From Antrodiella citrinella (Eukaryota > Basidiomycota > Agaricomycetes > Polyporales > Steccherinaceae): 64,000 bases of DNA. The stretch is from NCBI GenBank assembly GCA_004802725.1, contig SGPM01000006.1, forward strand, positions 206,296-270,295. Direction: 5' to 3'. This document shows positions 11,552-22,251 of the stretch, piece after piece. Both the position numbers and the translations under genes were made by a program. Below the pieces are notes generated by a model. The model was not told the DNA's origin. It did no database searches and saw only the letters and a program-made list of their open reading frames with translations. Positions within the stretch are counted from its first letter, which is position 1. Every line of letters begins with the position of its first letter.

Positions 11552-13350
11552 TCACATAGTCGTCCTCTCCACATCAACTCTGATCCCGCCTACACCATTG
11601 CTGAAGGTCATATCATTCCTGTATCCACTTTCGACGTCGCCTCTTTTGATGTCGTCCATCTCCAGCACACTTGACATTGGGTCGATGCTCCCTACAGTGC
11701 TCAGGACGACGCCGTTCGGACGAACGAGTCCCTTCGAGCTAGTCCGCGACAAGTTCATGCCAATGCTTAGCCCAGAAAATGGTGACCCGGGATTGGACTT
11801 TGAGGACGTCACGCCTGCTGTGAACGCGATGGTACCGGTGGAGTGGGACACCGTTTCGGAACCACGCTCTCGCAGATCTAAGATCAGTCTACAAGCCAAA
11901 ATGGGCGCGAGCATGACACTCAGTGGAATGCATATAGCCGATATACTCTGACGTGGCCTGTAGATATCTTGTATTAGCATCGTGTTGTAACATTACATCA
12001 CATTTCCTACGCACTGGAGGTAGAAGATTCCGTTGATCTGTGTGAAGCGTCATCAGGGATGCGGTCGACAACTTTGACAGGTGAAATAGACTTACAAGGT
12101 TTGCAATCGAGATCAACAGGTAGTAGAACACGCCTGTGTGCAATGTCATAAGAAGCAATGAAAGTATGCATTGCAGGTGCACCTACCTTCGCGAAGGAAG
12201 GTTTGAATGAGTCTGCTACTTGGGCCACCACTACGGCGACGTATCATGATCGCCTTGGTCACGGTCATGACGGTAACGATAGTGTCATAGAGGAGGGGCG
12301 CGATCTAGACATAGTTGAAGCATGGAAAGTTGTTTGTGTGGCACGTCTACTCACGAAAAATCCTGTGGATGCTGTCAGCGCAACGTCATTGTGACACTAA
12401 CATCAATCTAATCACCAAGGAGATGAGCGGAATGGGGCTTTGACATGGGAAGACATGGTCCTATTTCCTAATTGACGATCAGAGTGACATCGCACATAAA
12501 ACAAGAAGTCGACTTACGGAATTCAAGAAAGGCAACGCTAAGAAACAAAGTGTTTGTTAGCTCGGCATCGTTTCCAACGTGGTCTGGTTGCACTCACGAA
12601 GCATTTCGGAGATGTCCACGAAGAGTTGATATGCTACCAGACCGGCGAGTGCGGAGAGAAGGAAAGCTAAAATGTAAATGTTGCGATTGAAGAAGGCGTA
12701 GGTCCGAATGAGCAGAATGACCTCCGCAGAAACTTGATTCCACATGGCCAGAGCGACGGGGATCTATGTCTGCGTGTGAATAGCTGCGACCGTAAAAAAG
12801 AGGCAAACGTTTTACCCGATACACCCTCTCGCACGTCTCCCACGAATGGTCCACGCAGAAGGCCCAGAGAAGATATGGCACGACTGCTATCACCCAGTAC
12901 CTGCGAGAGCGGGTTCAAATAATGTGGACGGACATGCTGATGAGTTACTGACCTGCAGAAGATATATGCGATTTTGACCGGAGTCCAGCTTGTCTTCCAT
13001 ATCTGAGTCAAAGTCAACTTGAAGGGTTCTTAAATGCACACGAATCACGTACGAATCGCCATTCTCTGGGCAAACCAAGAGCCCAATCCCACAAAACGAC
13101 AGCATCTGTTGAATAGCCTCGTCAACGACGCATACAGAGATACAAAATGCACGTGATCGAACGTACACATAGCTATGTGGTAGCAAGGGGTCGAATATTA
13201 TGAGCAGATACAATCGTGTTAAGAGGCATATACATACCACAGAAATGAATCTGTGTGCTGAAGGAGAGGGGTCAGTTATAACTCCTGCACTAACACAGAC
13301 GCGACTTACACAAAGATAAAGTGCTGAGCGGTTTCGATCGTGTCGGGCAT
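11552..13350 (-). CDS. DUF6533-domain heptahelical membrane protein
   Basis: Many short exons on the minus strand. After a start MPDTIETAQHFIF, the exon at about 13095-13046 gives VVLWDWALGLPREWRF, which fits the DUF6533 core (LxxWDWxxxLxxE). It is followed by IWKTSWTPVKIAYIFCR, YWVIAVVPYLLWAF, a WETCERVYR loop, then hydrophobic segments (AEVILLIRTYAFF, ILAFLLSALAGLV, APLLYDTIVTVMTV, FYYLLISIANL) and the family C-terminal helix with ICIPLSVMLAPILACRLILDLRERG. The tail is Ser/Thr-rich. DUF6533 proteins are abundant in Agaricomycetes; their function is unknown. The second and third exons are uncertain: the best in-frame join needs a roughly 6-nt exon near 13170. Family call strong, exact exon map moderate. 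Confidence 0.85.
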
Positions 13351-13924
13351 CTTGAACTAGGCGTAATGAACGGCGTGAAGGGGTTATACGACGCGACGAT
13401 GCGTCGAGCAACGTCTCGAGGGCGAGGGGCGGGGTGCGAGGAGAAGAAAGGAGGGGGATGGTGATGGTGGGAAGGAAAGGGACGGGGAAAGGAGGGCATA
13501 AGAGGAGGGCGAGACAAGAGAGAACCGCAACTGAAGAAGGAAGCCATTTAGAGGAGAAGAGTCGTCGGAGTGGCGAGCGAGGAAATGACGGAGAAGCGTC
13601 CGGTCGTCGCGCCAAACTGGGCACACTTGTGCGCACATTTCCTGCGTCGACGCCCTTTTCTGGCAGGATTGTGCTCGATCCGCCCCCACTTCCGATGCAA
13701 CTCTTCCATGATCGCTCCTCCTGGCCACGTGCGCCTTCCTTCTTCTGCTTCTCCGTCCTTTCCACACAACATTTGGGCCAAATCCGTTCTCATCCTCCCA
13801 GCCACAAGAGTTGAACTAACTGATACAGTTGGGGGGTCCGGTCAGTATCGGCCCCGTCGTCGAGCACGCATGCTCACAGTCGCGTTTGCATATTCATCTA
13901 TGTATTCACAGATCAGAACATTAA
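13351..13924. promoter_or_regulatory. Upstream region of the DUF6533 gene with polypurine/polypyrimidine tract
   Basis: 574 nt between ALG9 stop and the DUF6533 start. A strongly G/A-rich stretch on the plus strand (about 13430-13520) reads as C/T-rich on the coding strand, like the pyrimidine tracts of fungal promoters. ORFs called here are products of that composition. Confidence 0.5.
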
Positions 13925-16365
13925 CTACACGTCTCGACGCACCACGAACTGCTGCTCCTTCGCCGCCACATTCGCCTTGTGCCGCAATAAGCAATACTCC
14001 CCGAACTCGTTATTCTGTTGCCACAAGCTGCCCGGCATCCACAGCGCCCGAGTCAGCAACGATGAGTGCTTCGCGTCCAAGAATTTCTGGCACGTAACAC
14101 GCTCCCAGGTGGCAACATCCGCGGTATACCGGGGTTCGAGGCTCGTCGACGTCGGGTTCAGAGGGAAGTCCAGGTCAATCAGATAATCGCAAGAAGACAC
14201 GTCAACCTCAATACAAAATCAGCTCAAGATCATACACGACACCAAACGCTAACTCACATAGAATTCAGGTGCTTCCTCGTTAAGGTCGTTCAATCCAGTG
14301 GGTACAACTTTGGTGCCTTTCATCCTCTCGAACAAACCACCATCCGTCGCCGTTGCCACGAAGTGCCCTGGCAGCATGCCGTCGAACTCGCTTTTAATCC
14401 ACTCCACGCGTACACCCTCCGGTACGAGGTAATGTCCGGGGAAGCGGTGCCACTCTTTACCGTAGCATAAAGTGATGTCCATCTTCTTCAGTGGCGCAAG
14501 GTCAATTCGAGGCTTCTCCTCATCATGGCGTTCATATTGGTTGTCTGGGTTATCGTGGGGAGTGGGAAGGGTAATATGTCCTGTTGTGTTAAGTAGCCGG
14601 GGAAGCTCTTGCGACTCCAGCCGGTAAACAATCGTCATCGGCGCATGGTAGTACTCCCAGAGAGCCAGGGTTCTCGTGGCAGAGATAACCATGAACGCAG
14701 ATACCACCGACAATGTGAATCGACTGAACAAGGTAGCCTTCGAAGCCTAAAGGAATTCGGATCAGCGATGATTTGCATCGGACGGAAGAGCTGGACTGAC
14801 CCTGTAGGGAGATTGGGTGACCTTGACATATGCAACCTCAAGCCAGCCCCGCGTGAGGTATAGCGCCACAGCAGCATTGAAGCACAGAAGGGGGTAAATG
14901 GGATACATGAAGCGCTCCTCTTTGTGGGGCTGGACTGACATGATTGCGAACCACAAGTAAATGGGTGCCAATCGGACCGCGAGGAGAACATAGGGAGAAG
15001 AGGAACCCGGTGGAGGTCTGTCACCAAGACGCTTGCGATCCACGATGGAGGTGATAAACAATGCCGGGAGAGACGCAAATGCGAGAGGGACCAGAACATT
15101 GAAATTGAGGATGAGGTTGTTGACGTAGAACATGGCTGACTCAGAGCCGTACAATTCGGGTCCTCGGCCTGCTTCGGGGAAGATGTTGTATTTAATGATG
15201 TTCCAGGGCACAATGGTGAGTTTGCCATAGAAGAGAGTATCCATTGCCACCACCGGGATCTGCGTCAAACATTAATACAGTCAATCTGAGATTGATCAAT
15301 GTAACTTACTGCGAGCAAAGCAGCGGTACCGGCACAAGTTGCAAATCGAATCCATCTGCGAGCAAACCAGGAAACAACATTGCTTGTAACACCGTCGGTT
15401 CCGTAGAGGAACAGCTCTTCGAATGCAAAGGGAATAGCAACAGCTAATGCGAAAGGCCAACCCACGATGGCTCCGGTAGCAAACGCTAAAGTGGCGAACA
15501 TGGTACGCTTGATGTTGGTATTACTTGAGGGTTGGATTGACCAAGCAAAGGCCAGAGTATTGGCATACATTGCGAATGTGGACGGCAAAAATGCTGAATG
15601 TTCTCGTGAGTACAGCTGCCAGTTTAGAAGAGCGAAGACGTTACAAGTTGAGGCAATCCACATTCCTGAACTAACGAGCAGCATGAAGAACAGATAGCGA
15701 CCAGCTCTGTAATTGATTTTGTCAACGGCGGCTCTGTACAGGGCGGTCTCACAGTAGGCCGAGATGAACGCTAGGAATATCCGCACGGCGAAGAACGCAG
15801 GCCGCTATTCAATAAAGCGTTCAGTACTGAAAAGACGGCATCAAACGTATTAAAACATACCTTCTCAGTGCCGAGGAATTGCTTCGGTATTTGAGTGGAT
15901 ACGAAATGTAGTAGAATGTACGCCCAACTCCTGATCGAATACTGTGGGGATGTCTCCCACGTCTGGAACCCATATCCTCGATCCATATAGTGCAGAGGCT
16001 CCCAAAAATTGAAGACTGAATGCATTCAAATATGAGTGACCGATGTATTGCGAAGATAAATCGCGACGCACCTTCGTCACAGTCTTGAATATTCGAGTAC
16101 ATGGCTCCAGCTACCCTCATTAACAGTATCACTCTGAACGCGGTTGAGAAGCCTGGAACCCATGGCGCACGTTGAGATCTGATTCGTGGTTCACGTACAC
16201 TCAGTCTCGCTGGCAGTATGAGAACAGCAGCAGAAAGACTCACCTGCGAAGCTTGTCTTGCAATATACCAGCATGCCTATTTTTTGGTTTTTCCTTCGGT
16301 GGGGGCGACGGCTTCGAATTGTCTATGGGACGACGGAAGCGTATGGTCTGAATGTTGGACGCCAT
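13925..16365 (-). CDS. ALG9: ALG9 alpha-1,2-mannosyltransferase (GT22)
   Basis: Seven exons: 16365-16244, 16178-16072, 16015-15861, 15804-15310, 15259-14801, 14746-14258, 14206-13925; 702 residues. The early luminal loop reads DCDEVFNFWEPLHYM...GYGFQTWE, the acidic signature of GT22 enzymes using dolichol-phosphate mannose. Further matches are GWPFALAVAIPFAFEELF, YGKLTIVPWNIIKYN, the HKEERFMYP motif shared by ALG9/ALG12/PIG-B, and a C-terminal domain with CDYLIDLD, EPRY and a cysteine before FLDA. The protein is a multi-pass ER membrane enzyme adding mannose to the lipid-linked oligosaccharide of N-glycosylation. It is longer than yeast ALG9 (555), mainly through a charged insert near residues 500-560. 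It is divergent from the gene at 16701. Confidence 0.95.
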
Positions 16366-16700
16366 CTGAGGAGAACTACCAGGTGGTCATGGACGAAGAA
16401 AAGAGGTGTCTGTGACGAACAGTTCTGTCCGAGTCCGAGCGACCCTCGGCGACGCGCCGCACAACCCGGTTCAGCGCGTCTAATACATGATGTGCACGTG
16501 ATCGACGCGTTGATGCCGAAAGCCGGCACCGTGCTCTCGCTGTTCAACTTCAATGACTCACGTTCTTGAACATGACAACGACCTCCTTAGGCTGCACATT
16601 CATCTTTTACAATCCACACCAATATCTACTCCAAAATTTAATATTCACCATCCTATTGATCTACTAGTACTGCACGTCTCGGATCCTAGCCAATGACACC
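16366..16700. promoter_or_regulatory. Bidirectional promoter, ALG9 / unknown gene
   Basis: 335 nt between divergent start codons. No clear TATA box; A/T-rich sequence lies at 16595-16670 just before the plus-strand gene. Confidence 0.45.
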
Positions 16701-18791
16701 ATGATCGACGACTTTCAACTCTACCAAGGCCCTTTGAACGACTGGAATGCGTTGAAGGCCTTGGACTCTCTGATACCGCCCATCCCCTCGCCCATGCTCA
16801 CTGAAGCAGACCGCCTTTTCCTTCCTGCCTATGGCGACATCCCTATCTTCTTGCACGCTGGGATCCCCCTCGAAGGAGATTCTGACGTCTACTTAGATTT
16901 GCCCAAGGCTCTCACCTACACAAATTCGGGCGATTCTTGCGGGACCTTTGGTCCTAAGACGGAGTACATGTGGCAGGATTGGGACCCCTATTCTGGAGCG
17001 GGCTTCCAGGATATCGACATACCTATCTCACCAAAAACCACCATCTCTACTTGCTCCACACTGCAACATATATCTCTTCCGGCTAGCCACGAAGAACGGA
17101 CCGACCAACGGACGAACAGCACAACCAAACGTCTGTATCCCTCATACATGGCATCACACTCCGACTGCTTGTCCACTCTGGCGCAAGCGTGCTCAACTGT
17201 TTCGCTCGGACTGCTCTCCGTCTCCCATTCCGACTCGCGATCTTTGAACCGGAGTCGACCAGGGTACTTTCCTTCCAAATCGTCAGAAACACTGTCAGCC
17301 ACGGCAAGGGCGAACTCTAACGTCGCCCGCTGCAATAGTCCTTCCGGTCTTCTTGATCCGTCGGTGTCCTGGTCTACTGTCAGCCTTTCTCCTGGGTTCC
17401 TCTCGCCGTCTACTTCCAGAGCCAGCTTTGACTCGACGTGTGAGCAAAGAGGATTACATAGGGAGCCGCATCGTACTGCAATTCCTCGGTCTCCACCCAT
17501 CCTCGTCAATTCAAGAAGACCACACGGTGACGTAGTACGTCCTCGGACCATCTCCAACGAGACCACCGCATCTTGTAATTCAGTTGGATCAAATCAGGCC
17601 ATGGAGAAGAACACACTCCCATCATCTCCATGGCACGGACCGGCGAGCCTTCCCAGTTCTCTGAAGTGGTTGTCCCGCATCACCGTTGAACTGGACATAG
17701 ATCAGGAAGGCTTCCGGTCTGTTCATCCCCGATTTAGTCCATCAGGGTATTCCAGTGATCACAACACTCCGAGTGAGGTGGATCAACTAGCCTCGGGAAT
17801 GGTGGAATTTCAGCCCGTCCAACGGTACATCTTCACCTTCCACCACGCCGCTCTGGAGTCCGCGCCCATGCTCCGACATCTGACATTGACGGGTGAAGAC
17901 TCGAAGGACTACCTCTCCCGCCAAGCGTCGCTCTGCGTCAAAGAGAACAGCGCTTACGTCGTCCAGGGAACAGAGACAAACGATACAAATCTGAAATACC
18001 ATTGGCGGTTCGAATACGCTATCGATGACCGCAGAGACTCGGCGGGAAAGGCTATCGCTGGCGAGAAGACCCTGACCCCGCTCAATTTTGCGTGCTCGCC
18101 AGGGCTGCTGCACTCGACTCGCGGGACTGGAAGGAAAACGACGATCATGCAGCAAATGAAGAAGACAGTGTGGTACTCGAAAGTGCCCGCGGAGAGGATG
18201 CATGCGCCGACGTCTCCTGTCGCTCGAGCCAGGCTATACGCTCATGGCCCATTGGACCATAAACATCCATCACCCAAGGCCCTTCCTAGCACGAATCATC
18301 CTGTCACGCCGAGGCCCTCGCACAAGAGATTTCACTCTGCAGCTTCCCCCGTCGCGTTCCCTACTCTCGCGACGACAGCGCCACCTGTCGCGCCGCTGCG
18401 TCTGCGCAAGAAACGCGACCGCGCAGCATTCATCACGGACCTCCCTCCAGCACCACCCACACTGGCGGGACCGTCAACAGGTCGAAGTGAGAGACGAAGG
18501 AGCGTCACCTCCCCCGCGTTCAAAGTCGTTCGACACATCATCCCACCCAGCAAGTTGGACGAGCTAATGACTGCCTCTCCTCCCCAGGCATATGCGCCTA
18601 TCTTCAATGGCCAGACTTCCCCGTCCCTTGTGATGACTCCATTGAGTCCTCCTCGACGCCCGTCCCACAACCCTCCCACTAGCCCGGACAACGACCACCT
18701 GTCTGCTGGTGCATCGGCAGGCACTCACGGTCAAGAAGGCGTACAACATCGACTCGTAAGACCGAAACGTAGACTCAGCTGGCGTGCGTAG
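16701..18791 (+). CDS. Unrecognised intronless protein, Ser/Pro-rich
   Basis: One uninterrupted frame of 696 residues from the first ATG, in a region where neighbours have many introns. I do not recognise a family. Residues 1-110 are acidic and hydrophobic (IPPIPSPMLTEADRLFLP). Residues about 115-350 and 480-696 are Ser/Pro/Arg-rich and look disordered. A more globular stretch at about 355-480 contains YIFTFHHAALESAPMLRHLT, SAYVVQGTE, KYHWRFEYAIDD and TPLNFACSPGLL. The C-terminus is basic (RPKRRLSWRA) and could act as a nuclear signal; that is inference. No membrane segment or signal peptide. Long open frame and codon-level structure make it a real gene. Confidence 0.7.
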   Translation: MIDDFQLYQGPLNDWNALKALDSLIPPIPSPMLTEADRLFLPAYGDIPIFLHAGIPLEGDSDVYLDLPKALTYTNSGDSCGTFGPKTEYMWQDWDPYSGAGFQDIDIPISPKTTISTCSTLQHISLPASHEERTDQRTNSTTKRLYPSYMASHSDCLSTLAQACSTVSLGLLSVSHSDSRSLNRSRPGYFPSKSSETLSATARANSNVARCNSPSGLLDPSVSWSTVSLSPGFLSPSTSRASFDSTCEQRGLHREPHRTAIPRSPPILVNSRRPHGDVVRPRTISNETTASCNSVGSNQAMEKNTLPSSPWHGPASLPSSLKWLSRITVELDIDQEGFRSVHPRFSPSGYSSDHNTPSEVDQLASGMVEFQPVQRYIFTFHHAALESAPMLRHLTLTGEDSKDYLSRQASLCVKENSAYVVQGTETNDTNLKYHWRFEYAIDDRRDSAGKAIAGEKTLTPLNFACSPGLLHSTRGTGRKTTIMQQMKKTVWYSKVPAERMHAPTSPVARARLYAHGPLDHKHPSPKALPSTNHPVTPRPSHKRFHSAASPVAFPTLATTAPPVAPLRLRKKRDRAAFITDLPPAPPTLAGPSTGRSERRRSVTSPAFKVVRHIIPPSKLDELMTASPPQAYAPIFNGQTSPSLVMTPLSPPRRPSHNPPTSPDNDHLSAGASAGTHGQEGVQHRLVRPKRRLSWRA

Positions 18792-20181
18792 CCAGTCTCA
18801 ATCTCAATCCGCGCGTCGGCGTTCCCGGATGACTTGTCTGTTCTAGCTCCTACATGCCTAGCGGACGATCTCTGTAACTACCAGGGAAAATGTGACTTCT
18901 ACAATCTATCTCAGTGCTCGTCTTTCCTGTTCGAGCGGTGCTGGATGCTCTCTGGCAAGTCATAGCGTTTCAAGAGGTCGCCACTCCCCGAATCTTAGAT
19001 CCTTCTGAATGCTGTGCCCTCTTCCCGACACTAAAGCCCCGCGGAGATCCAACCTGACCGCCCGTTTTAATTTTGGCGCAAGGCTGTTAAAATTTGGTTT
19101 GGTGGCGCAGAGCGGAGCCTGTATAAACAGCTTTGATTAAACTCATTTTGTAGCGACGTGCCCCTTTTCTTCGGTTTGGTAGCCGTAACACTCAGTCTCC
19201 ACGAATCTTGAAAGCTTGACAGCGGAAGCATTTTTTGCATTCATGCATGCACACTGCACAGCCTCCCTGGCGTGGATCGAGAGAGGGACCGAATTGACCC
19301 CGCGTCGAGGGTTTAGTACTTTAGTAACCGGACCCAGCATCGCTTTCTTCACAACATCAACTTCTTGACATACAGTTATCTTCACTTGGTTGCACTCGGT
19401 AGTTGGATGTACAGATGTACAGACGTCCCCGTGCGCTCGCGCTCCGGTATGGAGACACCCTCGAAAGCTTTGGACGCCTGCGAGCCTGCACTTCGATCAG
19501 AGAAAGCATGTGTGTTGTTCTCAATGATCATGAATGTGTCGATGCGCGCAGGAATCAGCCTGAGGATGGACGGTGTTGCTCGGGGTCGTAGACTGGCATA
19601 GGCAACTGCTATGTCCTCCTCCGAGCTCCAGGCTGGCGAGTGATCATCATGCATCACGCACCATGATCGTAGTCCGAAAGCCAAGCACACCAGATCGATC
19701 CGCCTCATCTCTGCACACGAGCACACAACTCGAAATCGATGTTCACTTTTCGTATTCTTTTGGTTTTGAGTCCAGGTATAATCACTACCACGACTCACAC
19801 AATATCCCCATATACAACCGACGAGGTTTAACCCAAGCAAAACAAACAAACAAACAAAACAGGTAGAAAGCAGAGACAGTGGTCCGTGAACGCAAGATCA
19901 TTTGAGCACTACCCACCCAAACACACACACACACACGCGGACTCGGAGGTAGGGCAGGAGAGCTAAGTGGGTGGGTGGAGGTGAGAAGGGGTTAGAAGAG
20001 TGGAGAAACTGCAATAAAAAGACAACAAACGAATAGAAATGAATCTACTAAGGTACTAACGACGACGACGAAGAAAAAAGTGCTTATGAGAGGCGGAGGT
20101 TCCATTAGCATGCACTATGCAAGACGGAGATGAAAGTGGATGTGATTCAGTCGACGAGACCCGAGTCCGAGTCCGAGGTCG
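18792..20181. other. Long convergent intergenic region
   Basis: 1390 nt between the 3' ends of two convergent genes. Contents seen: a short CA microsatellite near 19920-19938, a CAAA/AAAC run near 19840-19860, and GACGAC repeats near 20060. Small ORFs on both strands lack recognisable motifs. No tRNA found. Confidence 0.5.
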
Positions 20182-22101
20182 TCAAGGGAGATACTCGGGT
20201 GGGTTCCGTCCAGAAGGGGTTCGATGGCCATATGCAACACGTCCAGACGGTGTTGTGATCGACGATGTCTCTTCACCACCAAGGGACGCTGCTACAACCC
20301 CCGTGTGCACACGCGCTTCCTCGTCGGGATAAACCGCATAAGCGTCGTCCTCCGCAGCTGGTGGCGCACTGGGCACCAAACCCCCATCATCTACGCCCAC
20401 GTCTCCAAGATCCAGAGGCGGTGCACTAGCACTAGGGGCGACAGCTGCGACTTCAAAAGGCGGGGCAGATGGCCCACAGGGCGGCTCGGTCCCGATAACG
20501 TCCTCTTCAAACGAAGACGGGTACTCATAGAACAGCGGGGCAGCGAGTCGAGACTTGGCTGGAGGCAGGGGGAACGGCGTGTGCGATGGGTCATGTGAGT
20601 AGGACGGAGCAGGAAGTTGAGCCATCAGGGAATCTGAATACTCAGAGGAAGCGTCTTCAAACCCGGGCTCCGGTGAAGGCAAATCGTCGAAATGCAGTTC
20701 GTCCTCGAACTCGTCCAGGACAGGTACCGATGGATAGATGGCGGCCGAAGATGTACCGAGCGCTGCCGGCATAAAAGTCGAAGTTGATTCTGCAGGTGGA
20801 GCGCTGGCCATGGTAGCCATACGCGCAAGAAGTCCCTTGTCGTCCGTAGCGACGTGGGCCACATCTGACGGCAAATACGAAGGACGTGCTTCCTCCCGTT
20901 CAGAAGAGGTGGAGAGGTGGGTTACATACGGCCGCGCTCCGGAAGCGTCGGAAATAGCAGAAAACCTTTCCTGACTCATGCGTCCGGAATCTGTGCGATA
21001 TGCCGGTGGATGTGCTGGAAGTGGTTGAGGCGAAGATGGAGGAAGGCTGGCGGTAGCAGGGGCGGTGGGTCTGGAGGCCTCTGTGGTCTCGTGCTCCTCT
21101 GGATGAGGAGGCAAGCCCAGGATCTCGCTGGAAGCGGAAACAGTGTGACGTCGAGAAACAGAACTAGATGAAGAAGTCGTGTGAAGGCTTGTGGTGGACG
21201 AATTAGGGGATTCCCTGGTAGCAAGCGAGCGTTGCGCACGCCGCCTACGCGCGGAGATCCGAATGTTCGCCCGCCATCTCGCGGAGGCCTTTGACCACGA
21301 ACGCTGCTGTGAACGAACCCGCTTGAGACCCTCGCTCTCGTTGTCCGAGTCGTCGTAGAAGACGGGTCTCTTTTGCTCCAAATCCTGCTGCGCCCGTGCA
21401 TGCTCTCGCCGCTTTTTCCGCCACATGATGCAACCTACCATGAAGCCACAAATGATAGCGGCCAGGGCGAGAGACATGACCAGGATGACTGCAGTCAGAA
21501 CATGGTTGGCGGTAGGCTTTGAGGGCCAGCCGGGTGGTAGCTGGGAGGCCATGCTGAAATCGACGGGGGCTATGGAGGTAGGAGCACTCTGAGAGGTAGC
21601 AACCTGATCGTCGACTACAGGTAGACTGGCTGTGCTTGTTGGGCACTGAAATTCCTTGGAAATGATAAATACGATGAGACGGCAAAGGAGGGGAGACAGA
21701 CTCACATCACAGTATGCGCTGCCGTACAAAGACCAGGAGTTGCTCTGCCTCCAACGGCCGTCTTGCCCCTGCTCATACTTTGCAGGGACAAACGGACGCG
21801 AGACGTCTCTGCGATGGTGTGCGGAGGGGGTGGGGGTGGGAGGGGAGACGTGGTCTCTGGGTATGGGTGGTGTTGCGGAGGGCGAAGGCAGCTGGGACTT
21901 TGTTGGCAGGCAATCGGAGGACAGCTGTGGACAGAGAAAGTCCGGGGGTGGCTGATAGGCGAGGGGGCGACCGTGGACGGTGGGTGATGCGACAGAGATG
22001 GTGGCCAGAAAGGCGAGGACAGCGGCGGAAGGGCCTGTTATTGTGCGCGAGGAGGACTGGCGAGGAGATGATGATGGAAAGTTGTGGATGGGATGGGCCA
22101 T
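20182..22101 (-). CDS. Single-pass membrane protein with PPxY and PSAP motifs
   Basis: Two exons with a 60-nt in-frame intron 21705-21646; 619 residues from the ATG at 22101. An N-terminal hydrophobic stretch (AAVLAFLATISVASPTVHG) looks like a signal peptide. Then comes a short Pro/Ser-rich ectodomain with SNSWSLYGSAYCDCP, and one membrane segment (HVLTAVILVMSLALAAIICG...VGCIMW) followed by a basic stop-transfer KKRREHAR. The cytosolic tail of about 380 residues is Ser/Pro-rich and carries PPAY, a C-terminal PPEY two residues before the end, and several PSAPP/SAPP repeats. PPxY binds WW domains of Rsp5/Nedd4 ligases and PSAP binds the ESCRT-I UEV domain (known). A trafficking adaptor role like yeast Rcr1/Rcr2 is inference; I cannot assign homology. 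An in-frame ATG also exists at 22212. Confidence 0.75.
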   Translation of the reverse strand: MAHPIHNFPSSSPRQSSSRTITGPSAAVLAFLATISVASPTVHGRPLAYQPPPDFLCPQLSSDCLPTKSQLPSPSATPPIPRDHVSPPTPTPSAHHRRDVSRPFVPAKYEQGQDGRWRQSNSWSLYGSAYCDVSLSPLLCRLIVFIISKEFQCPTSTASLPVVDDQVATSQSAPTSIAPVDFSMASQLPPGWPSKPTANHVLTAVILVMSLALAAIICGFMVGCIMWRKKRREHARAQQDLEQKRPVFYDDSDNESEGLKRVRSQQRSWSKASARWRANIRISARRRRAQRSLATRESPNSSTTSLHTTSSSSSVSRRHTVSASSEILGLPPHPEEHETTEASRPTAPATASLPPSSPQPLPAHPPAYRTDSGRMSQERFSAISDASGARPYVTHLSTSSEREEARPSYLPSDVAHVATDDKGLLARMATMASAPPAESTSTFMPAALGTSSAAIYPSVPVLDEFEDELHFDDLPSPEPGFEDASSEYSDSLMAQLPAPSYSHDPSHTPFPLPPAKSRLAAPLFYEYPSSFEEDVIGTEPPCGPSAPPFEVAAVAPSASAPPLDLGDVGVDDGGLVPSAPPAAEDDAYAVYPDEEARVHTGVVAASLGGEETSSITTPSGRVAYGHRTPSGRNPPEYLP

Positions 22102-22251
22102 AGGTCTAATTGCCAAGCTTTGGGAGGAGGAGGGGGAGCAGCCAAGAGGATAAAAGAGCAGAAACCAAGAGCCGCTAACTACAGTCGATCGGAACCGCAC
22201 AAACATGCACAAACATACCCAGAAATAGCCATTCTATTCATATCTCTCTCC

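Noticed and set aside
22102..22212. Upstream in-frame start for the PPxY membrane protein
   Set aside because: It would begin 40 nt from the SIN3 stop and place extra sequence before the signal peptide; the ATG at 22101 gives a better N-terminus, though the longer form is not excluded.
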